From Pogostemon cablin (lineage: Eukaryota; Streptophyta; Magnoliopsida; Lamiales; Lamiaceae): 64,000 nt of DNA. The notes below the pieces were generated by a model. The model was not told the origin of the DNA. It saw only the letters and a program-made list of their open reading frames with translations, and ran no database searches. A program made the position numbers and the translations under genes. The stretch is taken from contig CM042979.1 of the NCBI GenBank assembly GCA_023678885.1, positions 20,451,513-20,515,512 of the forward strand. Direction: 5' to 3'. This document shows, in pieces, positions 12,248-25,000 of the stretch (position 1 is the first letter of the stretch; each line of letters opens with the position of its first letter).

Positions 12248-13597
12248 GATCTTTATTAGAGATTAAAGTGATTCAGTATGTTAACAATGTTTTATTACGT
12301 TGAGCAAAATAGAGACATCTCAATCAATAACATAAGATTTAATCTCGAAAAATAGCTCGGAGACTACTAATCATCAATCTTATCAAGTGTCATAATACTA
12401 GATTCTTATTTCCAAGCGTAAAACACATTTAAGGTTCAAGTAATCAACAATAACATTGAACAACCACTTATAAATAGAACATCAACAACCATCCATAATT
12501 GTAAATAAACCAAGTATGACAATACATAAATTCTAATGAACTCCTCGAGTTTCCAATTAGAAAATACAATTAAGGAAATCTACGGATAGAACCTATAAAT
12601 ACGTCACTTGATTCCAAATAACGACCATAATCAAAATCTCTAGTCCCAACACTATATATAGCTCGTGCCAAAGGATCTATAAGAGGATTCTTTATCTGAC
12701 TCTTTCTTCGACTTCTCAGTCTTAAACAATCAGAGTGTCGAATCCCACCCATCTTAAGCAAGCCGATCTTAGTACCTTTCTTTTATCTTCTTTTAAAGAA
12801 GTAATCATCAAATCATGCATCATATGATGACCATTGGGATCCACACTGTAAGTCTCCCTATGAGGCCAAAACTCCTTTCGTAAGTAGGGAGGTAAAGTGT
12901 TAGCCCAGGTCTCAGGACTAGAAATCTGAACATACAGTCTAGTTGGGAAAATTTTATTTGTGATCAAGAACAAAAAATGGTTGTAGAGTTCAAATAGTTC
13001 CAATGTGTGGTCCCTAACGTTGTGTATTGGCTTCATTTTATAGTTCAGAAATTCATGAAGGACTTTTCCTTTGGTCCTGATGTCCTTCGTAGAAACTGTT
13101 TTCTCCTTGATGCCATGCCTATGAGAAAATGAGCAACCAAAACAAAACACCAGTGTTAGTCAAACTATATCACATGAATTTCCTCTCCATATAATGCATA
13201 TGGAAATAAATTTCCAAGATGCAATAGGCATATTCACAAGTGAATGAGTTCAACTCTCTTTGGCTCCTACTTTCATAGGCTACTAGAGTTTGAACAATTC
13301 AACATCACAATGAACTTCTAATTAAATTACATATTAAGGTGCATAATCAACATAAAATGCAACCAAATAGCTACCACATAGGTTTGTATTCAACTAATAT
13401 GTTATAAAATAAAGTAAAACCACACATACACACTAAAAATGACGTCAAACGCTTTCGAAAACATCACCAATGGACTGCATGAGTTGAAACATGTCAGAAT
13501 ACATCGGACAGTCGCCAAAAAATGCCGTGACGCGCCATCTGGAGCCACCACGCGCTCGGACGTGCCGTCACGCGCTTTCTGCCGGAAGGTCGCTGGC
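12248..13597. other. Leader of copia E (gag-proximal part), with an unexplained 142-codon ORF
   Basis: With 52995-53700 this makes a leader of about 2.1 kb between the primer-binding site and gag, in the sense direction of E. An ORF at 12722-13150 (-) of 142 codons is open in the sense orientation. Its translation looks protein-like and lacks low-complexity bias, but I do not recognise it. It could be a captured host fragment or chance. The end next to B is GC-rich (13520-13597). Confidence 0.5.
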
Positions 13598-14203
13598 TGA
13601 TGCTCGTTTTCTTTGCACGCAAAATTAATCTCCAAGTATTAAGGATGTCAGTTGCAGCTTAAGTAAGCGACCAAGTTAAATATCAAACCCAAAGGACGGC
13701 GTATTATCAATTTAATTATTTACTAAATTAATTAAAACGGAAGCAATAAAGTTCAAGATTTAATTATTAAACTACTAAATAATTAATTAAAATAACAAAA
13801 AAAATAAACTAAGCACTAGAATATTACGAAAGTGGATCAAGTATGGAGAATAGGTAGCTCTAGGATAATCCTGTTTCATTTATTAATTTCCCTTTCGTAT
13901 ATCAATGTCCAACTCTGCCTTGTGAAATATGGATGCATCACTAAGCCATGTATATTTACTCTATAGACACAAGCAAACATGCGTATAACACGTGTGAATA
14001 ACCTCGGAGCAAGAGACGTAGTTTCACCCTCCTTTCTAGGTACTATCAGTATCAATTATTTCCCACGTCTGGAATCTTACCCGATATGATCTCTCTTTAT
14101 AGGTACTATAAAATTACCCTCTTTATCCTGCTTACTAACCCGAATTCAATTCAATTAATAAACATTCATAGATGATAGTTCTAATGAAGCTTCGGAGTCC
14201 CCT
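13598..14203 (-). repeat. 3' LTR of B, left part
   Basis: Begins TGATGCTCGTTTTC, matching TGATATGCATTTTC at 51349. It continues in parallel with the 5' LTR up to the duplicated cccct, where element A begins. The rest resumes at 46333. Confidence 0.9.
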
Positions 14204-14879
14204 TGATGGGTGTTTTCTCAACACACAATTTTAATCCCCAAGTATGAAGGATACCAATTGTAGTTTCGAAGGTGACCAAGTTAAATATCGAATCCATGGG
14301 ACGGGTAAATATTACTTTAGTTATTTTCTAGCAATTATGACTATGTTGAGAATTGTAATTGTTGGTTTTTAAACTAAGTAACAATTAAAATAGCAAATCA
14401 ATAACAAGAACAAGAGAAGAGTAGTTGTGATCAAATAAGATAATAGGTAGTTCGTCAGGCCATCCAGTTTCATTCGTTAATTCATACTTTCGTGTGTCGA
14501 TGTCCGACTCTGCCTTGTGGTTTATGGACGCATCGCTAGACCATGCAAATCTACTCTATAGACACAAATAGATAAGCTTTTGACACGTGTGAGTATCCTC
14601 AGAGCAAGATGTATACTTTACCCCCCTTTCTAGGTACTATCATAATTAATTATTTCCCGTGCACTTAGTACTCTAACCCGATTTGATCTCCCTTTTTAGG
14701 TACTATAAAGTTATACTCTTAATCCTACTTGTTAACCCGAATTCAATTCAATTAACAAACATTCATATAAGACGGTTCTAATAAAACCTCGGAATCCCTT
14801 CACTTAGAATTATAACAATAAACCCTGCTCATTAGTGAACGCACTCAATCAATAACCATGTATGCATTCAGACTCTACA

Positions 14880-16486
14880 TGATTAGCCATAATATAGTGG
14901 GCATGACCAATTAAAGAAATTATCGAACCACAGGGAGGAAGGTACTAGAGTTTAAGCGATCTCAAGTTTATCGTGATTTTATAAGGACGACGGAAGAGAG
15001 GATAGGAGCAAATGAATGCAATTATGCTAAAGCAAGAAATAAAGATAAAATGAATGCAAAGATAAGATGGTTCCAAATGATGCAAGGATGAGATTAACAA
15101 CAATCATGGCATAGATAATTAAGTAATCATGCAATTAATTCTAATCTCTCATGGACAAGGTATAGAAGCGATCACTAATTCCACCTAAACTCTCTCTCGA
15201 GATGGATAGGATGTAGGCCCTCAACAAGGCTCCCAAACGCACATAGGATCGAGACAATAGCAAACACCTCCCACTAGGTACTAATTACTCTATGAGTTCT
15301 CTAATTAGGTACTAAATCATAAGCAATATTCCCTTTTAAGGTACTATGAATTCACTAATTGTTTGGGTCTCCTCATTTAATCAACCAACCTCTCGATTAA
15401 GCTAATCAAATGTTCTATCAAAGGGTTCTAAATCTAGAAGGATATCTCTATCTCATTCTAAATTAATGCACATGAAGTGTATGATGAAATGATTCAATGA
15501 ACTATCCTAAACACATAATTGATTTCTCAATCTAATCACATGCCCATGACAATTAATCACACAAATCATCATATACATCAAGCAATCAACAATCAATGAT
15601 AGAAATAACACAAAGCACATTCAAGATTAAAATCAATTTGCATAAAAACTAAATTATCCAACACCAATCATGGAGCTAATCTCACAAAGGAGATTAGCCT
15701 CTCATATCCATAAGAAAATTAACATAGACATTAAGATCCTTACAAAACATGATCAATCTATAAAGAAATGCACAAAAATTAGAATTAGATTCCCCCTTTG
15801 AAGTGCTCCAATGGAGATCTCCTTCTTCTTCTTGTGATCTCACTCTCCCTTGCTTCCTTGATCACTTGGATGGTGGATTTGATGGAGGGGATCAAGTGTA
15901 GATGGGTGGATGAAGAATGGATGAAGATGATGGTGGAAAATGGAAGAAATGGTGTGTGAGGTGTGTGTGGAAGGGGTGGAAATCGGATTTTTTTATAAAA
16001 TCTGAATGGAGGGGTATTTATACTCCTTGGGAGGCTTCTAGAAGGATTCTGATTTTTTTCTGATCCCTGACACGACACGAGTCGTGTGGCGCAACACGGC
16101 CATAAGGTGCCCGTGTTGCGTGAACTGATGCTCCCGCACGGCCATCGCTTACAGGCCCGTGTTGGCTACACGGGTCGTGTGCTGCAACACGAATCGAGCT
16201 CCGCAACACGGCCAAGTGGTGGTCGTGTTGGATGAATAGATGTTGCCGCACGGCCATTCTGGACAGGCCCGTGCTAGCTACACGAGTCGTGCACTGCGAC
16301 ACGGCTCGTGCCACCGACACGGCCAGTCGTGTTGCTGCTGCCCTGTTTCCTTCACTGTTTAAGCTCATTCACACACATTTCCATGAAAACACAAAACACA
16401 ACCAAATAACACATAAAATACGGATAAAATAATACAAAAACACATATAAAAAGACACTAAAATCTAGGTGAAAATATCACTCATCA
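14880..16486 (-). mobile_element. Solo LTR of a gypsy-like element (G)
   Basis: 1607 bp with TGATTAG..CTCATCA ends, flanked by ctaca at 14875-14879 and 16487-16491. The partner LTR of A reads straight through this point near 28840. There is no internal region, polypurine tract or second LTR, so it is a solo LTR left by LTR-LTR recombination. Its general layout (ggtact motifs, CACTCATCA end, repeat array near the right end) resembles the A LTR in the same orientation. Strand is inferred from that resemblance. Confidence 0.85.
16071..16335. repeat. CACGGCC/CGTGTTG palindromic repeat array in solo LTR G
   Basis: Roughly two imperfect units of about 120-130 bp, built from mutually complementary pieces such as ACACGGCC, GGCCCGTG, CACGAGTCGTG and CGTGTTG. 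It is GC-rich compared with its surroundings. It occupies the same relative place in this LTR as the GGTCGAACC array does in the A LTR, but the sequence is different. Confidence 0.75.
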
Positions 16487-16924
16487 CTACACAACGATTA
16501 TTGATGCACAAAACAACTATGAGTATGGATTAAAAATGTACTATCTTATATAAACTAAACCACAAGTAGTATTGTACGGAGTATACACACGAAATACAAA
16601 TCAACTCATGAAACCTTCAAAACCCTAGAACTACTGAAGTGGCTCTAGCCCATGATTGATCTAGGAACAATCTTGGTTAGATGGACCAATCTTACTTGAC
16701 TCTCCAGTGGAACCTCTGTCACAGCTCCTCCTAGTCTCCTCTTGTGCTTCACGATCTTACGCTCTCTAAAACTCTCTAAAAGCTCTCTTGTATTGTGTTG
16801 TCCTCTGACTGCATGAGCCTCCTTTTATACTTGTAATCACGTCTCTAGGGCTTGGAATGGGCTTTTCAAGTGATCACATGCGTTTTGGCCTCGAAAATCC
16901 GGATAAGGTAAGGTTTCGCACGAT

Positions 16925-17280
16925 GGTTCGACCTCAGCAAACAGGTCGAACCATTGACCGCAGGTCGAACCACAGGTCAAACCCACCTACTGGAAGTATT
17001 CTGCACTTGGTTCGACTTCTTGTACAGGTCGAACCACTCTATCTTGGTCGAACCACAGGTCGAACCATGCTACTGGACAATTTTGCTCTTGATTCGACCA
17101 ACCGTCAGGTCGAATCCCCAACGTCGTGGTCGGACCAACTTTCTTGTGAACTGGTTCGACCATGGTTCGACCTGATAGACAGGTCGAACCCTCGAGTCGT
17201 GGTCGAACCCATCTGCTGCCACTTTGCATTACTGGTTTGACCTGTTGGAGAGGTCGAACCCTCCTCCAACAAGTCGAACC
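16925..17280. repeat. GGTTCGACC/GGTCGAACC hairpin array, A 3' LTR
   Basis: About four to five units of 60-85 bp. Typical units carry GGTTCGACCTG, a short loop, then CAGGTCGAACC, followed by another GGTCGAACC and a variable spacer often containing CTGGACAA or CTGGAAG. The same array is at 45751-46109 in the other LTR of A. Related arrays are in the A interior (21192-21510, 26065-26576) and in B (49746-50039). Confidence 0.9.
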
Positions 17281-17498
17281 CACCTCTCTCCTTGGCGGTT
17301 CGCGTGGTCTCGACTTCGTCTCTTCGATTCTTGGCACTTCCACTCCGATTTTGCTATGAAAACCACTTAAATAGCTTCACTAACACCTGATTCATGCTAA
17401 TTCATAATATATATATGTTTTCCACATATTTCCACCTCAAAACTCTCCAAAACTAGCACAAAACATGATGCCAAACTTGTGAATTTACACACTCATCA

Positions 17499-18865
17499 AA
17501 TCCCCAAACTTACATGTTGCTCGTCCCGAGGCAACCAAATCAAACCACAGGAGTCGTGTATAATTCACCAAGATTAAGTACAACACATATCACACATGTA
17601 ACTTTATTAAATCAAACAAGTATTAATTGCTTCATATATATCACTCATGCAAAACTAATCCAATCACACACCATTCGGAGTACTAAGTAATCTAGCTCAC
17701 AAGATAAGTATTTATTCTCTTTCACTCAAGTGCGTGAGGCACTATATAGGCTAATATAAACACTAATATCAATCCATATTCACGCGTAACCATAAGTTTG
17801 GCAAAGGTCTCAAAAATCAACTTATAATCAACTCTTCACTAGGATCACAAAGGACTTGTTTTTGGGTTGTAATGTTGGCTCTTTGGAAAAAGGTAGGAAA
17901 ATTTAGGTAAAGTGACTTAAGACACTAGTAGAGAGTTACCTTGGAGTTTCTCGATTTCTTCTTCTTGCTGCAATATCTCCTCCAACTTCTCTTCTTCTTC
18001 TCATGGATTTTTCTTCTTTTCCGTGCATCAACATCATCTCTTTAGACAATTCGGGTACCGGTTTTAGGCACTACCTTTTTCTCTTTATCAATCAGCTGCT
18101 CTTAAGGTTAAAGCTTCATGTTATAAGCAATCGAGGTACCAGTTTCAGGCAGTACCCCTAAACAAGATTTAACCATATCCTTTTTATCCAACCATATTCT
18201 ATCTTCCTTTTTCTTCTTGCAACACTTACTCACCTCAACTCTCTCTACCAATGAATAGGTTAATCAAGGCTCAAATAAAGGTTTATAAGGTTATTTACTT
18301 CGGCTACCAAAGAAAAGGTTTTTAACGGCTCAACGGGGCATCCAAAGGTTAATAAAATCATTAGGAAGGATAAAATTTGGCTAAGTAGCTTAATCACAAA
18401 ATAATGGCCTAAGATCATGTCCTAGCAATTTATCAATCATAAGTCTCACACAAGACTCCAAGCCAAGTTCTAGAATATGTTCATATGAATGATCCTCTCA
18501 AGAATAAAACAATCATGATCAAGCATGATTAAAAAGGCTCAAATCCTCACATAGGTAAATAGAATCATAAGTACTCCTCATAGCACATAATTAAGATCAA
18601 TTTCACAAGAACTCTACATACTTATCAAATTATACATGCTTTTCATCAATATAAATTAACACATGAGCATATGAATGCACAAAATCAACAGCCCATAAAC
18701 CGAATCAACCATAAAAGTATTCAACACTCATGAATCCATCTATCCTAACAATGATATCCAAGAATATACATGACACTCACTCAATAAACACAGCCCAATC
18801 TGTAAAGAGAAAAAGAAGAATGGAGGTGAGATGAATCAGAGAAAATCAAAAGAAAACCTGAAGAT
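17499..18865. other. A: 3' non-coding region between the post-pol ORF and the 3' LTR
   Basis: Begins at the LTR edge with a tract that reads AAGTTTGGGGATT on the minus strand, the likely polypurine tract (17499-17511). The rest is AT-rich with TTC-rich stretches. It includes two GGTACC-GTTT-GGCA motifs (about 18055 and 18140), and a related motif occurs near 47970 in the corresponding region of B. No coding region is supported. Confidence 0.65.
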
Positions 18866-20943
18866 CTACTCCTGCGGAGCATCATCATCCTCATCATCAT
18901 CATCCTCGTCATCCAACCTCTGCTCCACAGCTCGATACAGACTGCTAATGTTCCTATCCATAAGATCCACCAGACTACTCACTCTACCAATCCGCTCATT
19001 CAAGGCAGTGTACCTCTCGTTCAACATGGCGTAGTTGGCGTTGGCGAGTGCGAGCTGCCTGTTCGTCTCCTGCTGTGCAGCTACGACCGCGACCAACTGC
19101 TCGTGAATCAAGCAAAGCCATTCCCGGGTATCATCTCGAACAGCCCGCTGCTGCTGCGGTACTGGAGCATGCTGAGGCGCGTCGTGTTGTTCCTCCTCCG
19201 AAATCTCCATCTCTGGCTGCTCATCTACCCGATGCTCGACCTCGGGCTGCTGTGGTGGCTGTAATGGCTGCTGCGATGGTGGACGGTACTCTCCCTGATC
19301 CATAATTTGCTGTAGCTCCGCCAACCTATCCTCCGCACATATCCTAGCCACGGCTCTCCAATCCCCGTTGGTCTTCACAATCACGGATAGAGCGGTGTGT
19401 CTTAGGGAGTTCATCAATAAGTTCCTCGCCTCCCGAATAGTGGTCATGTTGTTCACGTCAAAGGAAAACATGAAGTCGAATGGCTTTGGTCCTCTCGTGA
19501 AGAACAAATCACCATCTCTAAAGTGTGCAAATCCTCCCTTTATGCATGTTAACATCACCAAGTCGGGCTCTCCTCTAACAGGTATAATGCCGGTAAAGTC
19601 CATGTTGTAGTGTTCAGCTACAATCGTCAGCAACCCTCCAATGTTCACCTTCTGAAATCCGACGGTCCTGAATCGATGCAGCTGCGCGATGAAATATGCT
19701 CCCACATTGAACTTCACCCCATTCATCATACACCATAAGGCTTAAAGCTCTCCTCTAGACACACAGCCACCCTCCGAATGAGCAAACAGTGTGTTTTCGA
19801 GCACTCGATCCATATACATCAACACTGGATTCTTGATCGAGGTCGCACGAGCCTACTTAATCTTATAGTCTCTGATCTCCCAGGAGATCTCCCTCCAAAA
19901 TCTATGGGCATTGAAGTAGCCACTCTCCACTGGAGAGATCTCAAGAGGCGTCTGAAACAGCTGTTGAATTTGTCAGCTGTCCAACTCCTTCGAACTCCTC
20001 CCAATTGAAATGTGCACTGATACGGGTAGCCAAGTGGGTCTTTATCCATCTCAAAGGAGCAAACTACCTCTGCTGTAATATGAAAGTAAGTCGGCCTCTT
20101 CAACTCCATAAATCTGCGGATCCCCACTCGATCGAACAACATCGTCATATCATCTCGGATGCTCATGAGTCTCATGGCCTCATCGTCTTGGTATCTAGTC
20201 CGAGCTATCTTTTTTGAGACCTCTGCCCACTTCTCTTTGATCTCGCTCCAATCAGGCATCTGAATCTTGAAGTTCTCGGGAAGGCGTTCTTGCAATCTCA
20301 GCGTCTCCATCACCTTATCTACGTTCGAAGGCCTATCTTGACTCTTTTTCGATCTTTCTTCGGCTGCCTTCCCCTTCCCCTTATTTTGGTTAGATCATTG
20401 TCCTGCTCCACCTGAAAACACTACTTCAATACCAACAACAGAACAAGAATGCACAGAATCAACTATCACATCCTAGACTCTACTCAAGACTTTAAGCCAT
20501 AAGAAAACAAACAATTCACCGTCTCAAACCAACACCCCCTTGCTTCTTTCATGCCTCAAACCACATCAACTACACCCTCTTCAATCATCAATCACCATCA
20601 ATCATACATGTATTCAACATCAAAGCAATTCCACAAGCAAATTCAACATATTCATTCCATGGAACCACTCTAATTTCAACAATTTTCAATCAATCCAACA
20701 TGCATAATCAATCAATACTCTAAAATTCTCCAAACAATTCACATGAGACTCATAATTCATCAACAATCAAGCAATCTAAACTCAAATCATAAGAATGCAC
20801 ATGAATTAATTCGAATTCAACACATAGCATCATGAATTGCAAACAAACTCAACATCAATCAACTTACCCACAACAATTTGCATCATCTATACATCAATCC
20901 TAGGGTAATTGAGTTGAGAAAACATACCTTTTGTCTTAGCCAT
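18866..20943 (-). pseudogene. A: Athila-type post-pol ORF, apparently spliced, broken
   Basis: A short first exon (20928-20943) encodes MAKTK and ends at a GTATGT donor. A 516-bp intron (20927 down to 20412) ends in TTTTCAG. The second exon continues with a Lys-rich segment, but a tga stop interrupts it at 20395-20397. Next comes an open block at 19819-20313 (N-terminal half), then, after a frameshift, a 287-codon block at 18866-19729 containing VNIGGLLT-type residues, a Gln/Pro-rich linker and an acidic tail. The middle region has the NPVL and ALWCMMNG pattern I associate with the ATHILA ORF family. It sits where env-like ORFs lie in Athila elements. No function is assigned. Nonsense and frameshift lesions make it a pseudogene. 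Confidence 0.6.
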
Positions 20944-22021
20944 AGCAGAATTCGAACAACCACACAAAATCGTTCAAATCGCGATTAAGCCCTAGTTTGG
21001 GCGTAAAATCCACCCCAAATTCGCATCCAAGTCGTGAATTAAAGGTGTGGTGATATGTAATTGGTGCAAAATCAAGTGTAATTGAAGAATTGGTGCAAGG
21101 GTGTAGTGATTTCGTAAAGGTTCGAGGAAGGGTGAAGTGAAAAATAATCGAACCCTTCTAAAAAATCGAACATAAAACACATACCTGGCTTGGTTCGACC
21201 TTGGGTTCGAGCTATTGAACAGGTCGAACCACGACTGACGAGGTCGAACCACCCTTCTGGACAAGTTCTTCTTCAAGTTTGACTTGGGTTCGACCTACTA
21301 GAACAGGTCGAACCAAAACGCATCAGGTCGAACTACCCTACTGTATGTTTCAGATCACCAGTTCGACCTTGGTTCGACTTGTTAAATAGGTCGAACCAAG
21401 TATGTCGTGGTCGAACCGAACTTCAGCCGTACTGGTTCGACCTAGGTTCGACTTGTAGGATCAGGTCGAACCACCACTATTGGGTTTAACCTCCTGGCAC
21501 TGGTCGAACCTACCTCCTGGAAGCTCCAAAACACGTGTTCTTCAATCCCTACACACTTTAAACTTCAAAATGAATTATTAAGTACCAATTAGAGCACAAC
21601 TTCATTAAGAATTGGTTCTTTAAAAACTTATCAATCATGAGTAACTAAGCAATCACTCAAAATATGAAACAACAAAACACCACGGAACATTAGGCAAGTT
21701 ACAAAAAATCGACACATACAAACCGGTTAAAGTTTTAAATATGCCGCAAAAAATTAACTCCCCTAACAAACGTCACAAAGAAAAGATTATACTATCGGTG
21801 CTTATCAAGGTAAGTACATCACACCCCCCAAACTTAGTAGAAACTATAGTCGAAACTAAGTTTGCAAAGAGATGTAATTGCCGATAAGTAAGCACTTCAA
21901 ATATAAAAATTTCTTACTCACACGAAAGAAATAAAGCATTAAAACAGGAGGGAAAGCCCCCCAACTGGCACTCATGTTTAACGTCAGAGAGTCACGACGG
22001 TACCAACTCAGATCAAGGTAT
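20944..22021. other. A: intergenic region between pol and post-pol ORF
   Basis: Non-coding. It holds the second hairpin array (21192-21510). A conserved block at about 21685-22010 recurs at about 48960-49285 in element B, showing that B is an internal-deletion relative of an Athila element of this kind. Confidence 0.75.
21192..21510. repeat. GGTTCGACC/GGTCGAACC hairpin array, A between pol and post-pol ORF
   Basis: About four units, each with a left arm (GGTTCGACCT), a loop of 5-9 bases, and a right arm (AGGTCGAACC). A further GGTCGAACC follows, with a spacer that differs between units. Not within an ORF of A. Confidence 0.9.
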
Positions 22022-25000
22022 CCACAAAAATGATACAAACATCATCCGGCGACCTATAATGCTTCAAGCGATGTCCATTGCCGCAATAATGTCTCCATCT
22101 TAGTCAATGAGCTCAAAACTCCCCCCTCCTAAGGCTCGATGAATCATGAACGGTCATGTCCACTTCGACTTCAACTTGCCTGCAAAAAGCTTTAAACGAG
22201 AGTTAAAGAGTAATACTTTGTCTCCTTGCTTGAACTCCTTGTACGAGATCTTCGAATCATGCCACCTCTTAATCCTTTCCTTGTAGATCTCGGAATTTTT
22301 TTACGCACGACTCCGAAACTCATCCAAAAGATTGATGTGAGTCATCTTCAACTCCTTCACATCCTTGAGAGTCAATTTCAAGCTTCGCAAAGCCCAAAAT
22401 GCTTTGTGTTGAATCTCCACAGGTAAGTGGCACGGCTTCCCATAGACAATCTGATACGGTGACATATCTAACACCATCTTGTACGTGGTCCGGAACCCCC
22501 ACACGACATCATCGAGCTTCAAAGCCCAATTCTTTCTATTGGTTCCGACCACCTTCTCCAGAATCGGTTTGACTTGACGGTTAGAGACCTCCACTTGCCC
22601 ATTCGCTTGAGGATGGTAGGGTGTAGTAACCCTATGCTTAACACCATACCCTTTAAGCACCTTCTCAAGAAATTTATTAACGAAGTGCGTACCTCCATCA
22701 CTAACAAGTGCTCTAGGGACTCCAAAGCGGGCAAAGATATGCTTCTTCAAGAAAGATATAACAGTTTTTGTATCATTCAAACGAGTAGGAATCGCTTCCA
22801 CCCACTTAGAAACATAATCCACCGCAAGTAGAATGTAGAGAAATCCATTAGATGGGGGAAAAGGCCCCATAAAATCGATACCCCACACATCAAAAATCTC
22901 GACCACTATGCTCGGCTGAAGCAGCATCTCATCTCTCCTACCGATGTTCCCCATGCGTTGACATCTATCGCAAGACGCCACATTAGTCTCACAATCCTTG
23001 AACAACGTAGGCCAATAAAGAGCGGACTGAAGTACCTTGGCTACTGTCTTTTGAGCACCGAAGTGCCTCCTGTTAGGTTGTGCATGGCAAAACTCGAGAA
23101 CACTCTCCATCTCCATCTCGGGCACACACCTACGAACGATAGAATCCGTGCAAATCTTGTACACAAACGGATCATACCATATGAAAGTCTCAACATCCCT
23201 CTTGAATTTAGCAAGTTGATATCGGTTGAGATCCCTTGGAATTTCTCCCACAACAATATAGTTAACGTAATCCGCATACCATGGATCAACTCCCTGTGCA
23301 GCAACCACACACGCTCGCTCAGCCCCTTCAACAAACGCGGCCATGATCTTTTCATCCGGGAATATTTCCTCAATATACTCGAAAGAATTATCACAATGCT
23401 CCCTAGTCTCCAAGCTCGAAAGGTGATCCGCCAACACATTATCAGAACCTTTCTTATCCCGGATCTCCGTCAAACTGTTGAAGTAGAAGAATCCACCTTA
23501 TGATCCTAGGCTTCGTCTCCTTCTTCTCCATCAAGTACCGAATCGCTGAATGATCCGTGTACACAATAGTCTTCATGCCAACCAAATACTGATGAAACTT
23601 ATCGAATGCGTACACAACAGCCAAAAACTCTTTTTCGGTCACCGTGTAATTCTTTTGTGCCGTATCGAAAGTCTTACTCGCGTAGTAAATGGCGCAGAAC
23701 TTCTTCTCCTTCAGCTGCCCAAGCACCACTCCAAGTGCTACATCACTTGCATCACACATTAATACAAACGGTTGAGTCCAATCCGGTGTGATCAAGATAG
23801 GTGCAGTGATAAGCGCCTCCTTCAAAACTTGAAAAGCTATTAGACATTCATCATCAAACACAAAAGGAACATCCTTTTCAAGTAAGTGAGATAAGGGCTT
23901 GGAGTATTTTGAGAAGTCTTGTATGAATCTCCTGTAAAAACCGGCGTGTCCAAGGAAAGACCGCACTCCTCTTTCATTGGTCGGTGGTGGAAGCTTTTCA
24001 ATTGCCACCACTTTAGCACGATCGACCTGTAATCCCTTGGCTGAAACATGATGCCCAAGAACAATCTCATCCTTCACCATGAAGTGACACTTCTCCCAAT
24101 TCAAGACAAGATTAGTCACTTGACATCTCTTCAAAACAGTAGTTAGGTTAGACAAACAAATATCAAAGGAGGAACCAAAAATAGATAAATCATCCATGAA
24201 CACCTCCATGATATTCTCTATCAACCCATCGAATATTGCCATCATGCATCTCTGAAAAGTAGCAGGCGCATTACATAACCCAAATGGCATTTTCCGAAAA
24301 GCAAAGGTCCCGTAGGGGCAAGTAAAAGTGGTCTTTTCTTGATCCTTGGGGGCAATCATGATTTGGTTGTACCCCGAGTATCCATCCAAGAAACAATAAA
24401 ACTCATACCCTGCAAGACGATCTAACATTTGATCCATGAAAGGAAGAGGAAAATGATCCTTACACGTGTTCTCATTCAACTTCCTATAATCTACACATGT
24501 ACGTCATCCTGTAGGAATCCTTGTGGCTATCGCTTCTCCATCCTCAGCTTTTACTACAGTCATTCCCCCCTTTTTAGCAACTACATGCAATGGACTAATA
24601 TGGGGACTATCACTAATAGGATATATGATTCCAGCATCCAACCACGTAAGGATTTTCTTCCTAATCACCTCTTGAATCGCGAGATTAACCCTCCGCTAAT
24701 TCTGAACACTTTCCTTGGCCTCATCTAATAATCTTATCCTATGCATGCAATACGAAGGGCTAATTCCTTTCAAATCCTCAAGAGACCAACCAATCGCAGA
24801 CTTATACTTCCTAAGAACAGTCAATAACTCCTCAAGTTGATCTTCATCAAGACAAGAAGATACAATTACCAGATATTTTTCATTGTCGCCAAGAAAGGCG
24901 TACTTCAAGTGTTCTGGCAAAAGTTTCAACTCCTCTTTTCTCACTTCCATCGGAGATATCTCGTTATCCAAAGGCAAGTACTTCCTTGTCCACTTGACTT

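Larger units (their letters stand above)
14204..17498 (-). repeat. 3' LTR of gypsy A (contains solo LTR G)
   Basis: Starts TGATGGGTGTTTTCTC and ends CACTCATCA. The same sequence occurs at 28169-29185 plus 45664-46327. The interruption at 14880-16486 is element G. A hairpin array sits at 16925-17280, in the part corresponding to U3 on the minus strand. Confidence 0.92.

Noticed and set aside
16925..17280. CRISPR-like appearance of the GGTCGAACC array (repeats and variable spacers)
   Set aside because: Plant nuclear retrotransposon context, units imperfect and inverted, no cas genes. Not a CRISPR array.
19048..19305. Plus-strand ORF within the post-pol ORF of A
   Set aside because: Antisense shadow of the Gln/Pro-rich linker.
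22958..23503. 181-codon plus-strand ORF
   Set aside because: Antisense to the integrase region of element A.
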